Assembly: GCA_035550595.1 (NCBI GenBank)
Contig: DASZOV010000063.1
Location: forward strand, 1 to 28,826
Direction: 5' to 3'
Length of the DNA stretch: 28,826 bases
Source of the DNA: CALFMR01 sp035550595
GTDB taxonomy: Bacteria > Acidobacteriota > Vicinamibacteria > Vicinamibacterales > SCN-69-37
Shown here: piece by piece, positions 8,230 to 15,948 of the stretch
How the letters are laid out: each line of letters begins with the position of its first letter
Position numbering within the stretch: position 1 is the stretch's first letter
Program-made: the position numbers and the translations under genes
The notes under the pieces: model-generated
What the model was told of the DNA's origin: nothing
Seen by the model: the letters and a program-made list of their open reading frames with translations, nothing else
The model's database searches: none

Positions 8230-8257
8230 CTTCGCGTCTTCGCGTCTTCGCGTGAGG
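8230..8257. repeat. CTTCGCGT octamer repeat at a convergent gene junction
   Basis: Three perfect tandem CTTCGCGT units (8230-8253) followed by GAGG lie in the 74-bp gap between the converging tolC-like and permease genes. CTGGGGCC just upstream and GGCCCAG just downstream form an imperfect inverted repeat around them. Related copies read in the opposite direction occur at 14264-14298 and 24445-24464 (CCTCACGCGAAG). The position suits a bidirectional terminator or a 3'-end stabilising structure, but I see no T-run. Confidence 0.65.
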
Positions 8258-8271
8258 CCCAGATCCGCGTG

Positions 8272-11016
8272 CTAGTCGCAGTCGAGGGCGCGGCGCGGGT
8301 CGATGCCGATGGCACGGCGGACGGGCACGAGTACGGCAATGACCGCGATGGCGGCAAGCGTCAGAATCGCCGCGACGAACGCCGCCGGGTCGGTTGGCGT
8401 GACGTCGAACAGCATCCCGGACAACAGCGCGCGAAGCAGACGGCTCGTCGCGAACGCCAGGAAGATGCCGCTCATCAGTCCTAGACCAACCCATCGCATC
8501 GACGCGGACAGGACGACCCGTGCAATGTCCCATGACGTCGCGCCGAGCGCCATCCGGAGGCCGATCTCTGCGACGCGCCGCGTCATACCGAACGACACGA
8601 CGCCGTAGATCCCGATCGACGCGAGCACGGTCGCCATGCCTGCGAAGCCGGACGCGAGATAGGCGAGGAGCCGCTCGCGGCCGAGCGCCGACGCGGCTGC
8701 CTCCCCCGTCGTCGTCAGCGACAGTATCGGAAGGTTTGGATCGATTGCGCCGACGACAGCGCGAATGGCCGCGAGCGCGAGCAACGGATCGGCGGCGCGG
8801 ACGTTGATGCCGCCGCCGTACGGCGACAGCGGCATCTGCCGAACCGGAAAATAGATCATCGGCCCCGGCGCGTCATGGACGTCGAACACACGCGCGTCCC
8901 TGACGACGCCAATCACCTCGTACTCGTCGTCGCCACGACCGAGGTCGTGTCTGAAGTGTCGGCCAACGGCGTGCGGCGTCCCGAAATATGTCCGAGCCAA
9001 TGCCTGGTTGACGACGGCGACCTTGGGCGACTCGCCCGAGTCGTCGGTCGTGAAGCTGCGGCCCTCCACGACTGGCATGCCAACGACGCGGAAATAGTCC
9101 ACGCCGATGCGATTCTCGCGAATGGCGATGCGCTCGCCTGAGGACGGCGCGTAGTCGGGGAACGTATAACTGCCCGCCGTGTTGTCGCACTGGCTGATGA
9201 CACCGCACGATGCCGCGGCGGCCGACTCGACGCCGGGGAGGCGCGTGATGGAGGCCACGAGACGATCGTAGAGCTGCGCCGTGCGATCGCCCGCGTACCC
9301 GGCGGAGCGATGGTCGAAGCGTGCGGATACGAGATGCGTGGCATCGAATCCGAGATCGATCGTCGACAGATTGTGCAGCGTGCGCGAGAACAGACCGGCC
9401 GCGACGAGCACGACGACCGACAGTGCTACCTGCAGGGCCAGCGCGGCGTTCATGACGGTCCCGCTCGCATGGGCCGTCGCGCGGCCGCCCGCGCGCAGCG
9501 CGTCGGTATCGACGCGCGTCAGCCGCAGCGCCGGCAACAGGCCGAAGCCGAGCGTCGTGGCGATCATGAGCCCGGCCGTGAACGCCAGCACACGACCGTC
9601 GAGCACGAAGTGTGCGAGATCGGCGGACGCCCCCACGGTCATGGCTGCGAGGGCGTCGCTCGTCCAAGCCGCGACGATGAGGCCGGCGAGCCCGCCGAGG
9701 ATCGACAGCACCAGGCTCTCGACGAGCCACTGCCGGACGAGACTGCTCCGCGTGGCGCCGAGCGCGGAGCGGATCGCGATCTCTCGTGAGCGGCTGACCC
9801 CGTGCGCCAGCAGCAGATTCGCAAGATTCGCGCACGCGATGAGCAGCACGACGGCGACAAGCCCCATCAGGAGCAGGAGGCGAGCGGAGTACTCTCCGCG
9901 CAACGAGGAAAATCCCGCCGCGGCGCTCTTGAACGCGAGGTGAGGTTCGACACCCGCCGGACGGCGATCCACGTCGCCCGCCAGCGGAGACGATGCGACC
10001 GTGCCGTGAAACAGGGCGTCGAGCGCCGCGAGATCGCGCACGCGCGTGTCGGAGGCGCCGCGGTAGAGCACGTCGAGCCACCGGATGTCCGGCTGCGCCA
10101 TCCACGGCCGGTCGATCTCCGCGTGGCCTGAGCTGAAGTTCTGCAGGTAGCGCACACCGTGCTGCATCGCCAAGGGCACCCACACGCTGACCGGTGCGTC
10201 CGTCCACAGGCCGCTGAACGCGCGCGGCACGACGCCGACAATGGTGAGCGGACTACCGTTCACCGTCAGCGTTTCGCCGACCGCCGACGGATCGCCGGCC
10301 AGCCGACGCAGCCAGAACGCGTGGCTGACGACCGCGACCGGATGCGCGTCCACCGTGACGTCATCCTGCGGCGTGAGGAGACGTCCCGCTTCGGCGCCGA
10401 CACCGATCACGTCGAAGTAGTTGCCCGACACGAGCTGAATGGTCTCGATTTGCGCCGATCCAGTCGGCGTCGTCGTCTGGAAGCGTGCCAGGCCACCCAT
10501 GGCCGCAAGGCGGTCTCGCCCACGCAAGGCATGGCGGAGCGCGTCGACCGTCGGAGACGAGAAGCGATCCTGGCCCGGCTGGGAACTGGCGGGCACGACA
10601 CGAAGCGCGAAGAGGTCGTGCGGCGCCGGCACCGAGAGCGGCTTCAGGATGACGCGGTCGATGAGCGAGAAGATGGCGGTGTTCGCACCCATGCCAAGCG
10701 CGAGTGTGGCAACCGCGACGATCGTGAAGGCGGGACGCCGTGCGAGTGCGCGCAAGCTTCGCCACATGTCGCGGCGGGCGTCCTCGAGCCAGCGGAACGA
10801 GCGCGCGTCGCGCTGGGCGTCCTTGACGAGCTCGACCCCGCCGAGCGCGCGCCTGGCTGCGGCCGCGGCCGCGTCGGCCGACAGGCCCTGCCGCCGGAAG
10901 GTTTCCTCGAGCAAGGCGAGGTGCGCCGCGAGCTCGCGTGCCAGCTCGTGCTCCGCCCGCGCCGGCCTGGCGAACGCCAGGACGCGCGCGACCAACCGGC
11001 GCCAGGACGCCATCAT
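8272..11016 (-). CDS. ADOP-type ABC transporter permease (MacB/FtsX domains, duplicated)
   Basis: Large inner-membrane permease of the family annotated as acidobacterial duplicated orphan permease. The 914-aa protein starts with a short soluble helical segment (AEHELARELAAHLALLEETF, about residues 21-40). A first transmembrane helix follows at LARRPAFTIVAVATLALGMGA with a MacB-like periplasmic domain, then an FtsX core near residues 375-500 (SREIAIRSALGATRSSLVRQ). A second periplasmic domain and a C-terminal FtsX domain (VAEIGLRMALGATSWDIARV) repeat the layout. Such proteins are usually found without their own ATPase, as here. The start overlaps the PadR stop by 4 nt (ATGA), so the two are translated as a pair. 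Cargo unknown; a macrolide or lipoprotein exporter role is only analogy. Confidence 0.9.
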   Translation of the reverse strand: MMASWRRLVARVLAFARPARAEHELARELAAHLALLEETFRRQGLSADAAAAAARRALGGVELVKDAQRDARSFRWLEDARRDMWRSLRALARRPAFTIVAVATLALGMGANTAIFSLIDRVILKPLSVPAPHDLFALRVVPASSQPGQDRFSSPTVDALRHALRGRDRLAAMGGLARFQTTTPTGSAQIETIQLVSGNYFDVIGVGAEAGRLLTPQDDVTVDAHPVAVVSHAFWLRRLAGDPSAVGETLTVNGSPLTIVGVVPRAFSGLWTDAPVSVWVPLAMQHGVRYLQNFSSGHAEIDRPWMAQPDIRWLDVLYRGASDTRVRDLAALDALFHGTVASSPLAGDVDRRPAGVEPHLAFKSAAAGFSSLRGEYSARLLLLMGLVAVVLLIACANLANLLLAHGVSRSREIAIRSALGATRSSLVRQWLVESLVLSILGGLAGLIVAAWTSDALAAMTVGASADLAHFVLDGRVLAFTAGLMIATTLGFGLLPALRLTRVDTDALRAGGRATAHASGTVMNAALALQVALSVVVLVAAGLFSRTLHNLSTIDLGFDATHLVSARFDHRSAGYAGDRTAQLYDRLVASITRLPGVESAAAASCGVISQCDNTAGSYTFPDYAPSSGERIAIRENRIGVDYFRVVGMPVVEGRSFTTDDSGESPKVAVVNQALARTYFGTPHAVGRHFRHDLGRGDDEYEVIGVVRDARVFDVHDAPGPMIYFPVRQMPLSPYGGGINVRAADPLLALAAIRAVVGAIDPNLPILSLTTTGEAAASALGRERLLAYLASGFAGMATVLASIGIYGVVSFGMTRRVAEIGLRMALGATSWDIARVVLSASMRWVGLGLMSGIFLAFATSRLLRALLSGMLFDVTPTDPAAFVAAILTLAAIAVIAVLVPVRRAIGIDPRRALDCD

Positions 11017-11363
11017 CGCGGCTCGGCGAGGAGCAGCGCCTCGACCAGCCCGGCGAGCCGCTTCCAGCGCGTCGTCTGCTTCTCGAGCTCGCGGCGTCCG
11101 GCGCGCGTGATGGCGTAATACTTCGCCTCACGTTTGCTCTCGGTCTGACGCCAGGTCCCCTTGATGGCGCCTTTCTGCTCGAGTCGGACGAGGGCCGGAT
11201 ACACCGTCCCCTGATTCAAGGTCAGCGGCTGATCGCCCACCTGGTCGAGCCGGGCGGCGAGGCCGTAGGCATGCTGCGGCCCCATGGTGGCCAGCGCGCG
11301 AAGGATGATGAGGTCCAGCGTGCCCTGCAGCAGCTCGATGCGGTCGCGTTGCTCAGTTGTCAT
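11013..11363 (-). CDS. PadR-family transcriptional regulator
   Basis: 116-aa winged-helix regulator. The HTH/wing segment runs LLQGTLDLIILRAL (residues 11-24), MGPQHAYGLAARL, then LTLNQGTVYPALVRLEQKGAI (48-67) and a C-terminal KYYAITRAGRRELE wing and helix, the standard PadR pattern. PadR genes next to ADOP permeases are a recurrent pair, so it probably represses this permease operon. The promoter just upstream has a perfect TTGACA overlapped by an inverted repeat, which suggests autoregulation. The predicted transcript starts only a few bases before the ATG and there is no Shine-Dalgarno sequence, so the mRNA may be leaderless. Confidence 0.92.
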   Translation of the reverse strand: MTTEQRDRIELLQGTLDLIILRALATMGPQHAYGLAARLDQVGDQPLTLNQGTVYPALVRLEQKGAIKGTWRQTESKREAKYYAITRAGRRELEKQTTRWKRLAGLVEALLLAEPR

Positions 11364-11373
11364 TCTAGTGATG

Positions 11374-11401
11374 ATTATCGCTCGTCACACTTGGATGTCA
11401 A
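11374..11401 (-). promoter_or_regulatory. Promoter of the PadR-permease operon
   Basis: On the minus strand: a perfect TTGACA -35 (11396-11401), a 16-bp spacer, and GATAAT (11374-11379, five of six matches) as the -10. Transcription would start near 11366-11367, only about 3-4 nt before the PadR ATG. Confidence 0.7.
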
Positions 11402-11404
11402 GTG
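11388..11404. promoter_or_regulatory. Inverted repeat over the -35 box, candidate PadR operator
   Basis: CACTTG (11388-11393) and CAAGTG (11399-11404) form a perfect 6-bp dyad with a 5-nt spacer that covers the -35 hexamer. A repressor bound here would block RNA polymerase. Assigning it to PadR rests on position only. Confidence 0.5.
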
Positions 11405-11427
11405 CGATGAGACGGCGGCCGCGGACG

Positions 11428-11838
11428 TCATGTCCGCCGGTCACGCCGGTCACGCCGGTCACCCGCTGACGGCCGGGCCGACTCCAGATACTGCGCGAGC
11501 TTCGTCGCCGCGCCGAGTGCGCGACGAGCCGTGCGGATGAGCTCGGTCGCCTCGGTCATGGTCACGAGCGAGACGTCATGGGCCGTGCGGACGTGCTCGA
11601 TGACCTCGGCGAGCGATCCCTTCGCGATACGGACGAAGCGCGCGAACTCGCGCGGATGATAGCGGGCGAATCCTTCCGCGAGATTGGCGCACGGCGACTC
11701 CGCCGCGCGAACGAGCTGCCGGCGCAGGTCCGGCCGCCGGTCGAACGCCGGGCGCGACGCCAGTCGATGAATCGCCGTCTGCAACTCGTCGGCGAGCTGC
11801 CAGACCATGAGCTCTTTGTAGTCGTGAACCGCCGCCAT
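11428..11838 (-). CDS. Four-helix-bundle protein (TIGR02436 / 23S rRNA IVS-protein family)
   Basis: 136-aa protein starting MAAVHDYKELMVWQLADELQ, the hallmark opening of the four-helix-bundle family first noticed in 23S rRNA intervening sequences. Further helices include RRQLVRAAESPCANLAEGF, YHPREFARFVRIAKGSLAEV and TRTARRALG-type stretches near TEATELIRTARRAL. Function in free-standing copies is unknown; here it is a stand-alone gene with no rRNA nearby. The C-terminus is odd: the final residues (GDRRDRRDRRT) come from a 9-bp tandem repeat at 11436-11462, so the reading frame may have been extended by repeat expansion. The neighbouring PadR promoter lies within 60 bp downstream on the same strand. 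Confidence 0.85.
   Translation of the reverse strand: MAAVHDYKELMVWQLADELQTAIHRLASRPAFDRRPDLRRQLVRAAESPCANLAEGFARYHPREFARFVRIAKGSLAEVIEHVRTAHDVSLVTMTEATELIRTARRALGAATKLAQYLESARPSAGDRRDRRDRRT
11436..11462. repeat. Three perfect 9-bp tandem repeats at a gene end
   Basis: GCCGGTCAC is repeated three times without mismatch. The repeat encodes the Asp-Arg-Arg tail of the four-helix-bundle protein on the minus strand, so slippage would add or remove residues in frame. Confidence 0.85.
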
Positions 11839-12054
11839 GCCGTCCGCCGATCGCAGGAGTCATGCCGGCCGACGGAAAGCGAAGCTAGCAAAATAGCGCC
11901 TGTTTCGACGTCGCGGCCACTCGCCACACCGCGAGGCGGGGCGGTCCTTCCCCTCAGACCAGCGATCGCATCGCCCGAAAGGGTCGGCAGTTCCCATCGA
12001 GCGATCAGCGACGGGCAACGACGCCGCCCCCGGATGTTCCCCCCCGCACGCACC

Positions 12055-12353
12055 GAAGAACAAGAACCAGAACCCGAACCGGGAACCCGGAACCCCCGAA
12101 CCAGGAACCGCGCGCGCACGAAGTGCCGCGCGCGCGAACCCGGAACCGAGCACGCGCTCCACGCCCGCGTTCGTCCCCCGGTTCCCAGTTCCAGGTGCGC
12201 GAGTTCCAGGTGTCAGGTTCGATCTGGTTCCAGGGTTCCCGAGGTTCGACGGTTCCCGGTTCCTAGGTTCGTCGTCTCCCCCGTCGGCTGAGCGGGCAGT
12301 CCGAGCTCACCAATCCGAACCTGGCACCCGGAACCTCCGGGAACCCGGGAACG
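12055..12353. repeat. GGAACC/GGTTCC heptamer array with bulged GAA-loop hairpin
   Basis: The 537-bp gap 11839-12375 separates the divergent four-helix-bundle gene and the glycosyltransferase. The part from 11839 to about 12054 shows nothing I recognise. From 12055 to 12147 the units read GAACC. From 12178 to 12273 they read GGTTCC, and from 12316 to 12353 they read GAACC again, giving three alternating arms. Within the first arm, 12109-12134 folds into an 11-bp GC stem with a GAA loop and one bulged C (12127) four pairs from the loop. The last arm runs directly into the -10 element of the glycosyltransferase. Confidence 0.85.
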
Positions 12354-12362
12354 CTCGTATGC

Positions 12363-12368
12363 TATCTT
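12363..12368 (+). promoter_or_regulatory. Candidate -10 box of a leaderless glycosyltransferase transcript
   Basis: TATCTT lies exactly 7 nt before the GTG start at 12376, in otherwise G+C-rich sequence. No TTGACA-like -35 is visible; GGAAC repeat units lie in that position instead. Similar boxes precede pyrK (22525-22530) and the methyltransferase (26408-26413). Confidence 0.45.
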
Positions 12369-12375
12369 CTGCCCG

Positions 12376-13140
12376 GTGACGAACGTCTCCGTCACAATCA
12401 TCGCGCTCAACGAAGCGCGCAACATCGATGCGTGTCTCGGGTCGGTGTCCTGGGCCGACGACATCGTGGTCATCGATGCCGGCAGCACCGACGACACCAT
12501 CAAGCGCGCGCAGGCCGCTGGCGCGCACGTCGTCCAGAGCGACTGGCCGGGCTACGCCGCGCAGAAGAACCTCGCGGCCAAGCACGCGGCGCACGAGTGG
12601 ATCCTGTCGGTCGACGCCGACGAACGCATCACGCCCGCGCTCGCCGACGAAGTGCGCGCCACCGTTGCGCGCAATCCGTCGGAGGCCGGCTTCCGCATCC
12701 CGCGCATGACCTGGTATCTCGGCCAGTGGATCCGCACGACCGACTGGTATCCGGACTACCAACTCCGGCTCTACCACCGCGATCGCGCGCGCTGGGCGCC
12801 GCGGCGCGTCCATGAGTCGGTCGAAGCCGACGGCCCGGTCGGCACGCTCAAGAAGGACATCGAGCACCGCCCGTACCGCGACATCAGCCAGCACCACGAG
12901 ACGATGGATCGCTACACGACACTCGCGGCTATGGAGATGTACGACCAAGGCCGCCGCACGCGCGTCGTCGATCTCGTGCTGCACCCGCCGGCCGCGTTCC
13001 TTCGCAACTACGTGCTCCGCCGCGGCTACGCCGATGGTCTCACCGGCTTCATCGTCTCGACGATGAACAGCTACTACGTGTTCCTGAAGTTCGCCAAGCT
13101 GAGAGAACTGGTGTCGAACATCGCCTCGCAGACGCGCTGA
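12376..13140 (+). CDS. Family 2 glycosyltransferase, WaaE/KdtX-like
   Basis: 254-aa cytosolic or membrane-associated sugar transferase acting on a lipid-linked or lipopolysaccharide-core acceptor. The GT-A fold opens with VSVTIIALNEARNIDACL. VVIDAGSTDDT (residues 31-41) and the metal-binding DADE (80-83) follow, in ILSVDADERITPALADEV. The C-terminal region contains DYQLRLYHRDRARW and RRVHESVE, which resemble the WaaE/KdtX subgroup that adds a sugar to the inner core. The start is the GTG at 12376: it lies 7 nt after a candidate -10 and gives the family's usual short lead before the first strand. The next gene, 18 bp downstream, is another glycosyltransferase, so both probably serve one surface glycan. 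The sugar donor cannot be deduced. Confidence 0.88.
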   Translation: MTNVSVTIIALNEARNIDACLGSVSWADDIVVIDAGSTDDTIKRAQAAGAHVVQSDWPGYAAQKNLAAKHAAHEWILSVDADERITPALADEVRATVARNPSEAGFRIPRMTWYLGQWIRTTDWYPDYQLRLYHRDRARWAPRRVHESVEADGPVGTLKKDIEHRPYRDISQHHETMDRYTTLAAMEMYDQGRRTRVVDLVLHPPAAFLRNYVLRRGYADGLTGFIVSTMNSYYVFLKFAKLRELVSNIASQTR

Positions 13141-13158
13141 CGCGCCAGCGAGCCTGTC

Positions 13159-14256
13159 ATGCGGTCCGTTCACATCGACACGGCGCGCACCTGGCGAGGC
13201 GGGCAGAACCAGGTCCTCCTCACCGTCACCGGCCTGGCCGAAGCCGGCCACGAGGCCGTGCTCGTCGCGCACGAGGACGGCGAACTGGCGCGACGCGCGC
13301 GCGAAGGTCTGCGTTTCGTCCCGTTCTCGCCGCGGAGCGAGTTCGACGTCCACGCCGCGTGGCAGCTCGCCAGAGTGTTCGACGACCAGCACCCGGACGT
13401 CGTCCACGCGCACGATCCGATGGGCGTCGCGCTCGTCGCCATGGCGCTGCAGATGCCGACGTCGCTTCCCCGGCGTCCACTGGTCGTCGCCTCACGCCGC
13501 GTGGATTTCCACCTCAAACGCCACGCGTTCTCGAAGTGGAAGTACCGGCACGTCGACGTGTTCGTCGCCGCGTCGCGTGTCATCGCCGGGATTCTCGCGA
13601 GCGACGGGATCGAGCCCGATCGTGTCGTCGTCATTCATGACGGCGTCGACGTCGCGCACATCGACCGGGAGCCGCCGGTCGACGCGCGCGGCGCGTTCTG
13701 GCTGCCCGCCGGCGCGCCGCTCGTCGGCAACGTCGCGGCGCTCGCCGCCCACAAGGGCCAGCGGCACCTGGTCGCCGCCGCCGCGCGCGTCGTGCGCGAG
13801 GCGCCCGATGCACGCTTCCTCATCGTCGGCGAAGGCGAACTGCACGAGGCGCTCGATCGCCAGATCAAGGAACTCGGCCTCGAGCGCCACGTGCGTCTCG
13901 CCGGATTCCGCGACGACGCGATCGGGTTGATGAAGTCGTTCGACGTGTTCGTGATGAGCTCGGTCACCGAAGGGCTGGGCTCGGCCGTGCTCGAGGCCAT
14001 GGCCTGCGCGCGTCCGGTCGTCGGCACCCGAGCCGGTGGCATCCCTGAAGCCATCGTCGACAGCGAGACGGGCGATCTCGTGCCACCGCACGACGAGGCC
14101 GCGCTCGCGACCGCAATCGTGCGGCTCCTCGCCGACCCCGAACGCCGCGCCCGCTACGCCACCGCCGGCCGCGCGCGCGTCCTGGAGTCGTTCAGCGTCG
14201 ACCAGCTCGTCACGCGAACGGCCGCGCTGTATGAGGAAAGACGCGGGTCAAGCTAG
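13159..14256 (+). CDS. Family 4 glycosyltransferase (GT-B)
   Basis: 365-aa GT-B enzyme. The N-terminal acceptor domain starts with SVHIDTARTWRGGQNQVLL, the Gly-rich opening of family 4 transferases. The C-terminal donor domain shows FLIVGEGELHEALDRQI, HVRLAGFRDD and the retaining-enzyme Glu-x7-Glu motif in SVTEGLGSAVLEAMACARPV, then GTRAGGIPEAIVD. It follows the WaaE-like gene by 18 bp and presumably acts in the same lipopolysaccharide or exopolysaccharide pathway. The stop codon TAG (14254-14256) lies inside a repeat arm (AGAAGTTAG at 14255-14263) shared in inverted form with the stop of the converging oxidoreductase gene. Confidence 0.88.
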   Translation: MRSVHIDTARTWRGGQNQVLLTVTGLAEAGHEAVLVAHEDGELARRAREGLRFVPFSPRSEFDVHAAWQLARVFDDQHPDVVHAHDPMGVALVAMALQMPTSLPRRPLVVASRRVDFHLKRHAFSKWKYRHVDVFVAASRVIAGILASDGIEPDRVVVIHDGVDVAHIDREPPVDARGAFWLPAGAPLVGNVAALAAHKGQRHLVAAAARVVREAPDARFLIVGEGELHEALDRQIKELGLERHVRLAGFRDDAIGLMKSFDVFVMSSVTEGLGSAVLEAMACARPVVGTRAGGIPEAIVDSETGDLVPPHDEAALATAIVRLLADPERRARYATAGRARVLESFSVDQLVTRTAALYEERRGSS

Positions 14257-14329
14257 AAGTTAGCCTCACGCGAAGGCGCGAAGATCGCGAAGAAGAGCAA
14301 AAAATTCTGGCTTCTAACTTCTGACTTCA
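14255..14329. repeat. Repeat cluster spanning two convergent stop codons
   Basis: AGAAGTTAG (14255-14263) and CTAACTTCT (14314-14322) are perfect 9-bp inverted arms. One contains bases of the plus-strand TAG; the other contains the minus-strand TAG. Between them lies a CCTCACGCGAAG-type repeat (14264-14298) and an A-run (14299-14304). On the minus strand 14305-14329 reads as heptamers TGAAGTC, AGAAGTT, AGAAGCC, AGAA, the same period-7 family found before pyrE and pyrD and after the pyrD stop. The fold plus the A/T run could act as a bidirectional terminator. Confidence 0.7.
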
Positions 14330-15387
14330 ACGACGCGTATCTCTCGTGCAGACACCCGCGCGGCGTCGATAACTTCCAGCGCGGCAACCGCGTCGTTGGG
14401 GTCGACGGGCGGCGCAGCGCCGTGGCGCAGGGCGGCGACCAGTCCTTCATAAAATTGCTGATATGCGCCCGGCTCGGTTCGCACGCGATCGACGACGTCG
14501 GCTGCGCCCAGTAGGCCCCAGCGGTCCGACGGCTCCTCGCCCCAGCCGGCCGATCCCGGCACGCCGCCGGCCTTGAGCGCGTTCTCCTGCACGTCCAGTC
14601 CGTCCTTCACGTACGCGGCTTCGCTGCCGAGCACGCGCATCCGCAATCCGGGCTGCGCGTTGACGACGCTCATGTACAACTGCGATCGCACACCCGATCG
14701 ATGCGTGATCGCCACGCACACGTCGTCGTCGACCTCGACGCCGGGGCGCCGCTGGTCCATCTCCGCGTAGACGTGCGCGGCCGGCCCGAAGAGCTGCAGC
14801 GCCTGGTCGATGAGATGACTGCCGATGTCGTACAGCAGACCGCCGGCCTCGTCCGCGCCGCCGCGATCGCGCCAGCCACCTTTTGGCTGAAGGCGCCAGC
14901 GATCGAAGCGCGACTCGAACCGCAGCGGACGGCCGAGCCGTCCTTCGGCGAGCAGACGTGTGACGGTGAGGAAATCGCCGTCCCAGCGGCGATTCTGGAA
15001 CACGGTCAGGAGCACGCCACGCGCGCGGGCTTCAGCGACGAGGGCGCGGGCTTCGTCAGCCGTAGCCGCCATCGGCTTCTCGACGACGACCGGCAGGCCG
15101 GCCGCGATCGCCGCGCGCGCCAGCGGCACGTGTGCACGATTGGCGGTCGCGACGACCACGACGTCAACGTCGTTGGGCCGCGCCCACAACTCGTTCGCGC
15201 TCGCGACGACGCGCACGCCAGGATGCGCGTGACGCGCCTGCTCCGCGCGTCCTGTATCGGACGTCACGACGACCGCGACGCGGATGCCCGGCGTGGCCTC
15301 GATGAGCGGACCGTGAAAGACGACGCCCGCGAATCCGTAGCCGATGAGACCGACGCGGACGTCGTCCACCCGCGACTCGCTCACCAT
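14314..15387 (-). CDS. Gfo/Idh/MocA family NAD(P)-dependent oxidoreductase
   Basis: 357-aa dehydrogenase. The N-terminal Rossmann fold has VRVGLIGYGFAGVVFHGPLI (dinucleotide-binding Gly residues). The family motif VVVEKPMAAT follows near residue 105, and the C-terminal substrate domain has the conserved histidine in GLLYDIGSHLIDQALQLFG. Members oxidise or reduce sugars, inositols or biliverdin; the substrate is not evident. The closest feel is the YdgJ/YvaA-like group. It is the last gene of the pyrR-led minus-strand operon, 2 bp after the DinB-like gene. Its last codons and TAG stop are formed by heptamer repeat units, so the C-terminal VEVRS may be repeat-derived. Confidence 0.9.
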   Translation of the reverse strand: MVSESRVDDVRVGLIGYGFAGVVFHGPLIEATPGIRVAVVVTSDTGRAEQARHAHPGVRVVASANELWARPNDVDVVVVATANRAHVPLARAAIAAGLPVVVEKPMAATADEARALVAEARARGVLLTVFQNRRWDGDFLTVTRLLAEGRLGRPLRFESRFDRWRLQPKGGWRDRGGADEAGGLLYDIGSHLIDQALQLFGPAAHVYAEMDQRRPGVEVDDDVCVAITHRSGVRSQLYMSVVNAQPGLRMRVLGSEAAYVKDGLDVQENALKAGGVPGSAGWGEEPSDRWGLLGAADVVDRVRTEPGAYQQFYEGLVAALRHGAAPPVDPNDAVAALEVIDAARVSAREIRVVEVRS

Positions 15388-15389
15388 CG

Positions 15390-15917
15390 TTACCAGCCCT
15401 CCCGTTCACGCAGCGCGGCAATCTGCGCGACGTGATGACGTCCGTGCCAGGCGTACAGCGCGAGGAGCTGATCGAGCGGCATGAGTCCGCGGTCTGGATG
15501 CACGAAGCGCCGCTCGAACTGTTCGGCGGTGAGACTTCGCAGCAGGATCACCCAGCGACGATGCAGTGCCGTCAGCAGATCGACCGACATCTGCACGTCG
15601 TCGCTCTCCGCGTCGGCGAGCTCGGCCCACTTGGCCTGGCGATAGCCGACAGTGGTTGGCTCGTCTTCGGTCAACGTCCGCCGGAAGCGGACGTACGCGT
15701 TGATGTGACTGTCGGGCAGATGATGCGCGACCTGCTTCACCATCCAGCCGCCCTCGCGATACGGCGTCCGCAGTTGATCGACGGTCAGCCCGCGAAGCAC
15801 GGCCGCGAGCGCCGCGGGCGCGGCTTCGACGTCGGCAATCAGCCCGGCGCGCACTTCTGGGGTGAACGTGGCCGGCGGCGTGAACCGCCCAATCGGGTAC
15901 TGCGGATCGGTCGTCAT
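15390..15917 (-). CDS. DinB/YfiT-like putative metal-dependent thiol transferase
   Basis: 175-aa four-helix DinB-superfamily protein of the YfiT/BstA type (bacillithiol S-transferase-like). It opens with YPIGRFTPPATFTPEVRAGL, typical of YfiT. The expected metal-binding histidines are present: VAHHLPDSH (His65, His66, His71) and YAWHGRHHVAQI (His158, His161, His162). I chose the ATG at 15915-15917 because GAGGAG lies a suitable distance upstream; a longer frame to 15974 would overlap the preceding gene. Thiol partner and substrate are unknown, since this lineage is not established here as a bacillithiol producer. It sits between a HhH-GPD-like gene and an oxidoreductase in the pyr operon tail. 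Confidence 0.88.
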   Translation of the reverse strand: MTTDPQYPIGRFTPPATFTPEVRAGLIADVEAAPAALAAVLRGLTVDQLRTPYREGGWMVKQVAHHLPDSHINAYVRFRRTLTEDEPTTVGYRQAKWAELADAESDDVQMSVDLLTALHRRWVILLRSLTAEQFERRFVHPDRGLMPLDQLLALYAWHGRHHVAQIAALREREGW

Positions 15918-15948
15918 CGCGTCATCTCCTCGGAAGAAAGGGATAGGT

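Noticed and set aside
11428..11838. 23S rRNA intervening sequence
   Set aside because: The protein family fits, but there is no rRNA sequence on either side.
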